A stretch of 64,000 nucleotides of DNA from Eucommia ulmoides (lineage: Eukaryota > Streptophyta > Magnoliopsida > Garryales > Eucommiaceae): NCBI GenBank assembly GCA_016647705.1, contig CM028336.1, positions 6,754,048 to 6,818,047 on the forward strand. The letters are read 5' to 3'. The position numbers were made by a program, and so were the translations under genes. The notes under the pieces are model-generated. The model was not told the DNA's origin, searched no databases, and saw only the letters and a list, made by a program, of their open reading frames with translations. How positions within the stretch are numbered: the first letter of the stretch is position 1; each line of letters starts with the position of its first letter. Positions 10,766-21,488 of the stretch are shown here, piece after piece.

Positions 10766-11514
10766 TGATGAGGGTATTTTTGGGCACCTCTGAGTCAGCA
10801 CATGGGACCCAGCCACGTGTCAACCCTCTCAATGACAGGGACATATTCCGAAATCCACAACTCCACGTTGGAGCATACGCCGACTACAGATCCTCCCTGT
10901 AATCTCATTTGCACCCAGAGAGGAGCTAGAATCCTTGCAGGGACGTGCTGCTCTGAGCTCTGCGCTGTGCCCTCGACAATTAGTTTTAGGGACTCAGCCC
11001 CTTACCTCAACCGACTCCCCTTTTCACCTTATTTTTTTTCCAGGACTCCACAGATCTTCACGCTCCTTCACCAGCTCACCGTCGCAGGCCTGATAAAATT
11101 TCGCGGGCTTCACCAAATGGGCCCAAAAGCCCAAGCCCAGTGATTATCTCCTGAACGTCCCAGATTATCGGCTAAACACAGGATTTCAACTAATTAATCA
11201 TGTTTAGGCCCGAGGTACGCTTTAATGACTTACATTACACGGGAGTTCATTTGTTTGCTTACTACATTCTGTACATTTTCTCTCTGAGCACTGATTATCA
11301 CGCCGGATAGGCTTTACTGGGACAAACCCCGGTCTGAGCCTTCTGTAGGTACATTCCCTGAGGAGCAGGACTCTGGACAAAGCAGGTCAGTCCTCCCAGG
11401 ACCCAGCATAGCTCACGCGAGAACTTTTCAACCGACGACTCCACCTCAGCAAGAGGACCCCCTGCTATCCAACTGGACCATACTCGAGGTGTGTACCAGT
11501 TTTATGCACCAACA
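10766..11514 (+). repeat. 3' LTR of LARD element (749 bp)
   Basis: It begins TGATGAGGGTATTTTTGGGC after the purine-rich AGCTAGGGGGCAAC tract and ends ATGCACCAACA. Its 3' third equals the truncated 5' LTR at 6577-6844. Confidence 0.85.
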
Positions 11515-13575
11515 AATATAATATAAAACAACTTAAAAAAAAGTCATATTTGACATAATAGTTATTTTTAAAAATAATTCCAAACATTCAAAACACCAAA
11601 TTGATTTTTTTTTTTTTTTTTAAATACTCTTTTATAATTTCTATATCAAAATTAATTTAAAAAACAAAATTCTCATTCCAAACAATTACAATATTATTCA
11701 TTTGTAAATTTTACTATAATATAGTTTGAGTTTATGTCTCGAACACCCTTTTATAATTTCGAAATATTCCAAAAATATTTTGTGTCATTTCGATACGAGT
11801 TCTTTACAGTTTAATTGTATTTTAAATAAATAAATTCTGAAAATTGGTATATATAAACATATTTACCAAACATTGATAAAACACAGAATTGATTTGCATT
11901 TCTCTTAAAAACGCAAATACTTTATGCGTTTAAAAAAAAAAAAAAAAAACAGCTAAAAACCCAAAACCCAAAACTGTTTATACAGTATTTTTTCAAACAT
12001 TTTTTTTAGAGAAACGCTAATTGATTTTGCGTTTCTCAATGAGAAACACAATCAATTTGCGTTTTTGCACAGAGGGAAAAAATTCCAAAGTGGGGATGCT
12101 GATGACTCCTGCACTGCATCATTTGGTCTACACTATTGTTTTTGGTTGCCAACTGCAATTATATATATGGAAAGATACATGTTTCATGCCACTATATCAT
12201 TTTAAAAATTTATAAGGGTAAAAAATAATTAATAAATACATATACAAAAGTTAATATAGTGTCTTTAGGTAAGGAAAATACCTAGCCTTTTCTATAAATC
12301 AAGACATATTTTATATTTTGAAGATTTTGAACCGTTAGATCAACTTTAAATTCAACTCTAATAGATTTTCCCATGAGGTATTGAGAGTTTTAATATATTA
12401 GATATTTTCTACTATTGAATTTTTTAATTTATAAGTAAAAAAAAAATAGTAGAAAATAAAAAATAAAAAATAATTGTCTAAGTACAAATATAAAACTTGA
12501 AAATACAAAATATATTTTATTTAACCGTTTTAAAAGTAGAGCGTGAATTTTTTGTGAGATTTTTTCAGATAGATTATTAGTTTGTTAGAGATATTATATG
12601 ACTTTATATTGTAAGAATTTAAGATGATCTTTAATTTCAATCATTAGATTTAAGGTTGATCTAGCGTTTCAAAATATCCAAAATATAAAATATGTATTGA
12701 TTTATAAAAAAGACTAGTTATTTCCCTTACCTATAGACACTATATTAAGTTTTGTATATGTATTTATTAATTATTTTTTACCCATATAAATTTTAGAAAT
12801 GATATAGTGGCATGTAACATATATCTTTCCATATATATAATTGCAGCTGGCAACCAAAAACAATAGTATAGACCAAGTGAGGCAGTGCAGGCGTCATCAA
12901 CATCCCCACTTTGAAATTTTTTCCCTTTGTGCAAAAACGCAAATTGATTTTGCGTTTCTCGCGATTTGCATTTCAACAAAAAAAAAATGTTTGAAAAAAA
13001 ATCGTATAAACGTCTTTTGTTTTTGCGTTTTTAGCTTCTTTTTTTTTTTTTTTTGAAACGCCTAAATCATTTGCGTTTTTAAGAGAAACACAAATCAGTT
13101 CTGCGTTTAATTAGTAATTGGTAAATATGTTTATGTATACCATTTTTAAGAATTTATTTATTTAAAATACAATTAAATTGTGAAGAACTCCTTTCAATAC
13201 TCTTTATCTTTTTCTTTTTTCCTTTTTGTTTATTATTTTTACTTTTCTCTTCTCTCTCTCTCTCTTTCATTTTTTACTTTCGTTTTAATTTTCACTTTTC
13301 TCTTCTTTTTCTTTTTTTTTCCTTTTCCTTTTTTTTTTTCTTTTAATTTTTTTAATTTTTCTTTTTTTGTTTTTGAACTAACTTCCATTCAAAAAAATGA
13401 CGAAAATAATAAAAACAAATGTATCTCTCTCTCTCTCTAGTTTTTGTTCTTTATTATTTAAATAATATCTTTATTTTCTACTTATTATTATTATTATTTT
13501 ATTTTTTTGTTTGGGTTTTGTATTTTTAAAAAAAAAAGTAAAAAAATTGAAAAAAAATAAATCAAAAGAAAATGC
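11515..13575. other. AT-rich unit H, first copy (split by an inverted-repeat element)
   Basis: Apart from the insertion at 11797-13191, this stretch aligns with 38190-38845. Shared landmarks include TTCTCATTCCAAACAATTAC, ATAGTTTGAGTTTA, TATCTCTCTCTCTC and AATAATATCTTTATTTTCTA. It holds no gene I can recognise. It ends where copia gag (copy B) starts, about 13575. Together with 38190-38845 it indicates a tandem segmental duplication. Confidence 0.65.
11797..13191. mobile_element. MULE-like inverted-repeat (fold-back) element, 1.4 kb
   Basis: The ends are long inverted repeats. The left arm starts GAGTTCTTTACAGTTTAATT and the right end, reversed, reads GAGTTCTTCACAATTTAATT. Matching continues inward for about 550 bases per arm, to about 12352 on the left and 12650 on the right, leaving a loop of about 300 bases. 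Flanking sequences tttcgatac (11788-11796) and tttcaatac (13192-13200) look like a 9-bp target duplication with one change, which is the Mutator-superfamily signature. The uninterrupted site is seen in the second copy of unit H near 38540. No transposase is encoded. Confidence 0.8.
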
Positions 13576-13937
13576 TGAAAGTAAGGTATCCCACACCCCT
13601 TTGGCCAATTTACAACCTGATATCGTTTTATATTCATTTACATCTAAACCACATAATAAAAGGTTAATCGCTTGAGCATTTACAAACAACTTTTTTAAAT
13701 CGATCTCGTTGAACTCTTATTGCTTTTTAGAAACACCATAACTGGTAAAAAGATAAGGATAATTCTTAATAACAAACCAAGCATCATAATTATTCGCTTG
13801 CAAGAACGTCATTTTGAATTGCTAGAAAGATGAAGTTGTTGTCGGTGAAAAGTGGAGGTCGGTGCATGGATTACCCCTCAGCTAGTGCGATGTACATGTA
13901 TTGTGCCATATGATCGTTTAAGCTAGAATGTAAAGTC
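13576..13937 (-). pseudogene. Copia gag, N-terminal part (copia copy B, first piece)
   Basis: The minus strand from 13689 reads MFVNAQAINLLLCGLDVNEY then ISGCKLAKGVWDTL, the UBN2-like core of Ty1/copia gag. Right of it, 13690-13930 matches the leader of copia copy A. The element is cut at 13937 by the second Tat element and resumes at 33511. Gag is truncated on the left at about 13576, where unit H abuts it. Confidence 0.8.
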
Positions 13938-14354
13938 TGATATGGGTAAAATTGGGCTCCCTTCACGTGTCAGCCACCTAAACCAGATCTGCCACGTCAC
14001 GGCGACCTGCGGTAGTACGGTGTATAGACAGCCCCGGACGCCTTCCCAGGTCAGTGGATATGAAATACTCAAGATCTCCAAGCAGCAGCCTTCTCGAAGC
14101 ACCATCCCATGAGGATAGGTCGGCGCACCCGGACCGACCTTTGCCCAGTTGTCTGAGCCGACCTGCCGTCTGTGGCAGGTCGGGCCAATGGGCTCCGACG
14201 TCTACATTAAAGGGCCCAAGGCCCAGGTCCAAAAGTCTAATCCGCCGTGTCACCCACGCGCCTGACTGCTTAGCGTTGATCCGGGCTTAAGGCCCTAATC
14301 TTGCGGACACTAATCACATCTCTACCTATAAATAGAAGGTTTCATCAACACTTT
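13938..14354 (+). repeat. 5' LTR of Tat element 2, first part (continues at 23102-23461)
   Basis: It starts TGATATGGGTAAAATTGGGC, parallel to the 3' LTR start at 32718. It contains an LTR promoter TATA (CCTATAAATAGAAGG, about 14325-14339). It ends in acttt (14350-14354), the target duplication of the inserted Ogre-like element, and resumes after the second acttt at 23097-23101. The two pieces total about 777 bp against 793 bp in the 3' LTR. Confidence 0.9.
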
Positions 14355-16416
14355 TGTAGACACGACATTTTGACTGTCCCGCAAAAAATAATAATAATAA
14401 TAAAAAATTATGCTTCATTTTATAGCTGAATTTGTTTTGTTTTATTTTATTTTTTCCAAAAAAAAATAAGAAAAATGAAATAAAGAAAAGGGTGTGAAAT
14501 TGAAAAATAAAGAGATGGGGTTTGAAATTGAAAGAATGCAAAATAGATGGAGTATAATGAAAATGGGAGAAAATGAGTGGGATCCTTTTTTGGGTCCAAA
14601 CTGTAAGAGAAAGAGAGAGACAGGAGAGAGAAGGAAAAAGAGAAAGAGAGAGAGAGAGAAAAGCAAGCGTGGGGCCCGCTGCCTGTACAGCGCCAGAGAG
14701 AGAGAGAGAAGAAATGAGAGAGGGAGAGAAGAGAGAGAGAGAGAGAAAGAGAGAGAGAGCCTTTGTCAGCACATGCAAAGAAGAGAGAGAAGATAAAAAA
14801 AAAAAAAAAAAAAAAAAAAAAGCTTGGCCTCTACCCCTTCGCCATGTAGCGCGATCTAGTGCTGTGGCGGATGGGCGCGTGAAATCACGCGCCCATCTAT
14901 CCAGAACCTTCATTTGTGGTTCTTTTTTACAATTTTACCCTTTTCCAGTCGAATTTGGACTGGGCTTTAGCGGTCAGACCCAGTTTTAGGGTTTCCTAAA
15001 ATGTTTTTCACACCCGATCTTCTCCTATAAATGGGACCCTCCTCTTCCTAGTTGATTCATTCAAAAATTGAGATGATTCACCCCCTTTAGAAGAGTGATT
15101 CTCAAAACCCTTTAAGGAAGCTGTCTGCGAGAGAGAAAAATACGAGTATCGAGATTCTTGGCCTAGAACATGTATGTTTTTCTAATTTTTAATTCTTTTT
15201 TCAGTTTATTTTATTTTCTTCGCAATTTAAATTTCTGCAAGTTTTATTTATTTATTTATTTATTGTCGTTCGATAATTCGATGAAAACGTCGAGGTGGGT
15301 TTCTCGTGCTTAGACCTAACTCCGGATTGTTAGGCGAAAGACGTTTTCATTATTTATTTTGTTTTGTTTTGTTTACAAATTCATAAAGAAAAACACAAAA
15401 AATAAAGTCGTCCGGTGATCCGATGAAAACGTCGGGGCGGATTTTTCGTGCTTAAACTTAACCCCCGATCGTTAGGTGAATGATCCACTTAGCATTTTTA
15501 TTTCTCGTATCATTTAGACGGCATGTTTATGACACTTTCACCACTTACACTTTTCATACATATAGTTTTTATTTTTATTTTTTTATGAATCCACGCTACT
15601 TTTTCACATTTAGTCATGACACGTGTACCACTCTATTTTTTAATTAAATTATTGTCACGTATAATCACATTAATTCACATAGTGTTCCTTATTCAATTCC
15701 CGTATTAATATTAGTTTGCATTGACATATTTAAATTAAATCATTTAGTTTTTTATTTTTTATTTTAGTCACTTTTGCATAAAAAAAAAAAAAAAAAAAAA
15801 ACTTATTTAGGTGTTAGTTTTGCATTCATATTTCTAAATCTCATGCATCTATTTTAGTTTGCCTATTTAAATTAAAGAAGTCTCTCGAAAACATACATAA
15901 AATCCCCCGGGGACCATCCTTGTCGAATCCTTAATATTCGATAAGAGGTTATACTGGGGAAACATTCCCAAAAATCTTAAAACTTGTCTCACCTTATTTG
16001 TGAAAAATAGCAAAAAGATTTTATAAGAAGGGAATGATTTCAAAATAAAATAAAACACTCAGACTAAACTAATTGGACTTAATTGGACATAATGTATCAT
16101 TTTTGGACGAGTGTCTTGGGGTGTCTGATACCTTCCCTGAGCGTAATCATCCCCCGAGTCTTTAAATGAATCTTTGGTTTGACCATGTTTTTGGAGTCAA
16201 TTTTTTACTTAGGCCTTTTAAATTGTTTTCTAAAAATTCAGTGACCTAGCACACCATTTAAACCCAATACTAGGTGGCGACTCCTTATTTTTTTTTTAAA
16301 AAAAAAAAAACGACCTATGTAATTATTTTTGGAAAACCGGCGCTTTAAAAACCCCTCTCCTTAAGCTTATTTATTATTTATTATTTTTTTTCTTTTTTGA
16401 AAAACGGGGCGCGTCA
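14355..16416 (+). repeat. 5' LTR of Ogre-like element (2062 bp)
   Basis: It runs from TGTAGACACGACATTTTGAC to GGGGCGCGTCA. It carries (GA)n tracts at about 14600-14790, a TATA box at CTCCTATAAATGGGACC (about 15025), and two tandem copies (about 15264-15490) of a block containing CGATGAAAACGTCG. It lacks a block of about 418 bases found in the 3' LTR and has about 555 bases (15535-16089) that the 3' LTR lacks. Confidence 0.9.
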
Positions 16417-16440
16417 GCTGGCGACTCCGCTGAGGACAAT
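16417..16440 (+). other. Primer-binding-site region of Ogre-like element
   Basis: GCTGGCGACTCCGCTGAGGA follows the LTR end directly. TGGCGACTC-type primer sites are familiar in plant Tat/Ogre elements. I cannot verify the tRNA here. Confidence 0.6.
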
Positions 16441-16977
16441 TAAAGAGTCTAACCTAATATGTCCAAATAAGTCCAACAATTTCATGTCCAAAAGTTATAT
16501 TTTATTTTGTTATCTTTTTATTCTATTTTTGTAAATAAGTTGTGATGTTTATTTCTTTTATTTTATTTCTTCTCTCTCGGGCTCTTATAGTGTTATAAAC
16601 CCTCCGACACAAGTACGGTTGTCTTGTATCCATATTATCCCATTGGAATTTTGTGATACAAGACGGGGAGTTTCATACTTGATGAATTGATGATGTCTTA
16701 GGAAGTTTTAAAAAACCAAACGAGTTCAAAGTTTCCAATACCGATTAAGATACGAAAGAATTTTCATAAATCATTATCTATTTTGATTGGTCATTATTGA
16801 AATTGAAAACTTTGAACTTAGATGGATTTTAAAACTACCTAAGACTCACGTGGACTAATAAATGGGTTTGTTGTAAGAACAAGATGAGACAGAAAAATTG
16901 GTCCCAAAAAAGCAATTTCGGTTCCCCCCATCTGAAGTCCGGTATTTACTCGCAGTCGGGCCCAGACTGACTTCAGG

Positions 16978-18842
16978 ATGACATCAGAAAGCAATTCCAA
17001 ATCTCCCCGTGCGGCCCAGATAGCTCGTATGCAGGAAACCATTGACATGCTGAGGAAAATAATCAACAAACTTAGCCGGCCTCAGGAGGCGCCTGTTCTC
17101 CCGTCTAGTGGAACTCCCGTGACTGAATCACCAAATGGAAACCCTCCAAGTGCCGAGATGGAGAACTCTGTACCGAATCCGAACCATACCGGTCCGAACT
17201 TCGCAGGATCAGTCTACTATGGACCCTAGATGGGCCCTCATCCTTTTGCCTATGGAGCACCAGTATACCCCAGCCAGGGGCATATCTATTAGGCTCCACC
17301 CGAAGGTTCTTCCCCTTCCGTAGCCCAGATCTTCATCCACCCGGAGAGGGTCGTTGCTTCGCCAAACGATCCGAATGCTAATCGACCAGCCCGGCCATTG
17401 AAACCGCAAACAGAAACGAAGATGGACCCCTTTCGGCATGGGTTCTAAAAGTGGAAAAATTGGAGAAAACCATAGAAGAACTAAAAATGGATAAACCATC
17501 CAGAAAAACAACGTACAAAGAGCTGTCAGCACCACCCCGGGTGGTATATCTAAAAAACTTCGTAATTCCGGAGTTCATGAAGTATGATGATACTGGCCCC
17601 CCAGAATGGAATGTCAGTATCTACAAGGAGGAGTTGGGAGTTCATGCTCGGAATGAAGACCTTTGCCTGAAGATATTCCGACGATCGTTGAAAGGACCAG
17701 CTCTCAGCTGGTATATGACCCTGGACTTAGTACAGATTAAGACGTTTGAGGATTTGGTAGAGGCCTTCTATAAACAATATGTGTACAATAAAGATGCTGC
17801 GCCAGACCGTAATACCCTCTACTAGATACTAAAGAGAAAATATGAAAGCTTCCAAAGGTATACTGCCCACTGGAGGGATGAGGCTGCCAAAGTTGTCCCT
17901 AGGCCGAGTGAGGAGGCTCAGTTAGAGATATTCAAGTCAATATAGACGCGATTGTTCTATCGAGATCTTTCAAGCATAGCGGTGATATTCTTTGGTGATG
18001 CGATTAAGCAAGTCGAGGTGACAGAAGAAGGAATAAGGAACGAAATGATTAAAGGGGCCTTGCCTGACCCGACAAAGAGGCCAACCCTGTCAAAGGAAAA
18101 AGAAAATGAGGTAGCCGTTGTCGTTTTCCCCCCAGCAAACCCTTCACCAGAACTACTCCCAAGATTCCTATCCCCAAAACTACCCGAACCAGAACAACCA
18201 ATACCGTAACCACCCTCCTCAAAATCGTCAATATTACCCCCAGAACCAACTATATACCCAAAGCTATCCTCGCTACTACCAAAACGCATCTCCACCTTAC
18301 CAAAACCACACTACCTAATACTATCCTCAAGCCTACCAAACACTCGCTTACCATATACCCTTATATCAGCCAAACCAAAATCTACTGCCTCAAATTTCTA
18401 ACCACACCATAAAGCCAGGTACCCAATACCACCCAGGCTATCCACCTCGCACTACTGGGAGGAACTTTCGGAATGATAACGAGAAACTACTAGACCTTCC
18501 AATCCCAATTACCGAGCTGTACCAGAGTTGTTTGAAGCAACGGATAGTGACACCCCTTCCATCCTATGAACCTAAGCCTGGGAGCAAAGCCGCTTCTTCG
18601 AATGCTTTATGTGAATACCACTAGGGAACTAGAACACATGCGACTGAGCAGTGCTTTCAGCTAAATGATGAGATCCGGGAGTTCATACGGATGAGAGCCA
18701 TCACGCTTCCTAAAAATCTTGAGACCAGTGTGCCAAATTGTCAGCAGAATCCGCTGCCTAAGCATGCCTCTTCAGGGAATGGTGAAACTGATCTTTCGCA
18801 AAAAGTTGGCAGAGATGGGAGTGAGTCATGTGTTCGAGGCTT
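16978..18842 (+). pseudogene. Ogre/Tat-type gag of the pol-less element
   Basis: It begins MTSESNSKSPRAAQIARMQE at 16978, changes frame near 17450, and runs through the core: FVIPEFMKYDDTGPPEWNV, LKGPALSWYMTLDL, FEDLVEAFYKQYVYNKDAAP. Stops interrupt at 17823 and 17943. The next block FFGDAIKQVEVTEEGIRNEM matches the family, followed by a Q/N/Y/P-rich stretch (18118-18450). The zinc-knuckle remnant is CEYH, a stop, then HATEQCFQL near 18610-18660. Gag ends about 18842 and no protease follows. Family membership is clear; function is lost. Confidence 0.82.
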
Positions 18843-20689
18843 GATTTGAAAAATCTAAAGACTACAAAACAGGGGGTTCTTGTTTACTTTCAATTTGATA
18901 GGTGTTTTGATAAAATTGGGACATCTTCACGTACTCACATTTCCATCTCGTTGGTCTTTTGGATGAACAAAGATTTGCTCTGTAACGGCTTTTTAAATTT
19001 CAATAATGCAATACTGTTTATCCAAAACTGTGGTCTAATGTTTTAATTTTACTCTTTCAGGTACCCAAAATCGCCTGCATATATCGTATGTGATGTGACT
19101 GGGCGGGGATGCGAGTATATGGTTTCAATACAGAGCTAGACCACGATCTAATGAGACTAGAAACAAAGGAAAATTATGTTTAGCCAAATGATGGTGAGAT
19201 CCAAAAGGCCCCTGACTAAATTCAACAGTAATTCCAGAGTACTGGAAGATTCAAAAATCAAGATTGGATTTCATTACCCTAACGATACTTTGATATGGCT
19301 GCAAGCTGATCAAGTCATTTTCGGTGGTCCTTTAGTGATTCGATAAAATCGAGAGTAAAAATCCTGGTTCGCCTGCTTTCAGACCCAATGGCAAAAAGGG
19401 AACATAATCATTCCAGGCCAGTGATCCCAATGAAGAAGCTCTCAAATGTTGCATGAAGGCCTCAATTCGCAAAGAAGATCAAGTTAATTGATAAGCTCAG
19501 CTGCCCTTGAACCATTGTAAGTTCGATCATCTATTTTTTTTTTAAAAAATGAATGAAAAAAAAAAAAAGGCAAAAAAAAATAGGGAAAGAAAAGAAAAGG
19601 AAAAAAAATGAAAAATGAAAAGTGGGGTAACCGAGCAAGAAGCGCTGCTGCAAATGTGGAAGAGATTTGAAGAAAGAAGATAGATTAATTTGTTTAAGTT
19701 TTTCGTCTCGGTCCAAATTGGCGAGCAAACGACATTTTTGGAGATCAGAACTTGATAGATTTCAATGGAATCAGAATTTGTGAAAAAAAACATTGGTCGT
19801 GGTCTGGAAATGTATTGGAACCGTATTCCTCTGCAATCCGACTCAAGATCTCACAGAAAATCATATCGGGCATTGAAGGTACTCGTCTTAGTAATTTTTG
19901 ACATTTGCCCATTTTTTTTAGACTAAATCAGTTTTGCAGGACTTGAGAAAACACAGAGTATGTAGGAGTATTAGAACCCCAAGCATCGAAGCACTTAGAA
20001 ATTTGAAAAGACAAGAATCCAGTCGAACAAGTCAAAGAGACCTTTATGAGGCATGTTGGGCCCTCCCATGAGTTGAAAAGAGAAATCTCGGAAGTTAAAA
20101 AAAAAAAAAAAAAAAAGTTTCATCGATTCACCCGAGACATGCCCTGCCTTGAGTTGGAAAGCGAAGCTTCTAATTTCAATAAGAAGAATCTCTCGATATC
20201 GCTCCGATCCAAGCACCATCAGCAGAAGCGATTACGACCAAAAGGGGGGAACAGAATTGTGGACCATCAAAGGCGACAAGTTTTTCAGACTAAAATTTTA
20301 TTTTGCATGTATTTTCTTGTTCACTTATAGGGATCTAAAAAAGGATCGAAAGCATGGACATTAGGGCCTCTCACCTTCCGGCTGACTTAAATTAGAAACC
20401 ATTATTGCTGAAATTTAAATGGCTCTAAATGAGCGTCCAAGTATGTGTCTTGCCCTAAAAAGGGGCATCTAGTGAACTATGCTAAACCTGATCCTCGGTG
20501 TAATGCTAAGGTACGTAGACAACCTGTAAAGGTTCGGTCATCCGAGAGTCAGCCTAAGCCAAAGGTTGGGGTACATTTTATATCTTTGCTCTCTCATTTT
20601 TGTCCAGCCACAAGCTGGGGCATATTTTATACATCTGGACTTTCTTTTGTCCTCCCTCGGCCAAGAAGGCTAAGGCATAAGCCATTTTC
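18843..20689 (+). other. Pol-less interior of Ogre-like element
   Basis: I see no protease, RT, RNase H or integrase motif in any frame. The stretch holds A-rich runs (19540-19620, 20098-20117) and scattered short frames. Near 20505-20550 it reads GGTACGTAGACAACCTGTAA, a phrase I recognise from the 3' part of plant Tat/Ogre transcripts, though I cannot confirm that here. Pol is missing, not merely decayed. Confidence 0.6.
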
Positions 20690-21110
20690 TATCACTCTAA
20701 ACGATCATGTAAACGGACAATTGTCCGTCATGAGTTAATTTTTTATTACTCTAAACGATCCTCTAAACAGACATTTGTTCGTCATGAGTCTTTCTTTCAT
20801 TACTCTAAACGATTATCTAAATAGACATTTGTTCGTCATGAGTGTCGTCATGAATCTTTCTTTCATTACTTTAAACGATCCTCTAAACGAACATTTGTTC
20901 ATCATGACTATCGTCATGAGTCTTTCTTCATTACTCTAAATGACCCTCTAAACGACATTTATTCGCCATAAGTATTATCATGAGTCATTTTTTTATCACT
21001 TTAAACGATCCTCTAAACGGACAATTGTTCATCATGAGTCTCTTTTTCTATTACTCTAAACGATTCCCTAAACGGACACTTGTTCGTCATGAGTATCGTC
21101 ATGAGCCATT
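20690..21110 (+). repeat. Tandem array before the 3' LTR of the Ogre-like element
   Basis: About seven variable units of roughly 50-75 bp share ACTCTAAACGATC, CTCTAAACGGACA and TTGTTCGTCATGAGT. Unit length varies because a GTCGTCATGAG segment is doubled in some. Hypervariable tandem repeats in the 3' untranslated region are known in Ogre and other Tat elements and can seed satellite DNA. Confidence 0.88.
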
Positions 21111-21224
21111 TTATTTTATTTGTTCTACCGCTAAAAATTCACTTTGAAAAAATAGGATGATCAAAACGATGTGGTCTTTTGTCTTTGTCAAGCAAGTGGA
21201 ACTTGCATGACAAAGAGGGGCAGT

Positions 21225-21456
21225 TGTAGACACGATATTTTGACCGTCCCGCAAAAAAAAATAATAAAAATAATTATGCTTCATTTTATAACTGAATTTG
21301 TTTTGTTTTATTTCATTTGTTCCAAAAAAAAATAAAGAAAAGGGTGTGAAATTGAAAAATAAAGAGATGGGGTTTGAAATTGAAAGAATGCAAAATAAAG
21401 AAAGTATAATGAAAATGGGAGAAAAGGAGTGGGACCCTCTTTTGGGTCCAAACTGT

Positions 21457-21488
<32 letters not shown>

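Larger units (their letters stand above)
6577..11514 (+). mobile_element. Non-autonomous Tat-related LTR element (LARD type)
   Basis: A truncated 5' LTR (6577-6844) and a full 3' LTR (10766-11514) flank 3.9 kb that holds no protease, RT, RNase H or integrase. The primer site and the first about 100 bases match the leaders of the two Tat elements, including AAAGCCTTCTCC and a CACAAGGTC block. Only a scrap of gag remains; the rest is tandem arrays and GC-rich noncoding sequence. The element would need enzymes from a Tat relative. The right flank (aatat) is present; the left flank was lost with the 5' end of the LTR. Confidence 0.8.

Noticed and set aside
14326..14989. Open frames on both strands, Phe/Leu/Ser-rich one way and Arg/Glu-rich the other
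   Set aside because: Product of the (GA)n tract in the Ogre-like LTR; the same happens at 21298-21693.
20046..20738. Several short plus-strand frames in the Ogre-like interior
   Set aside because: None carries a recognisable retrotransposon or host domain, and they overlap an A-run and the 3' array.
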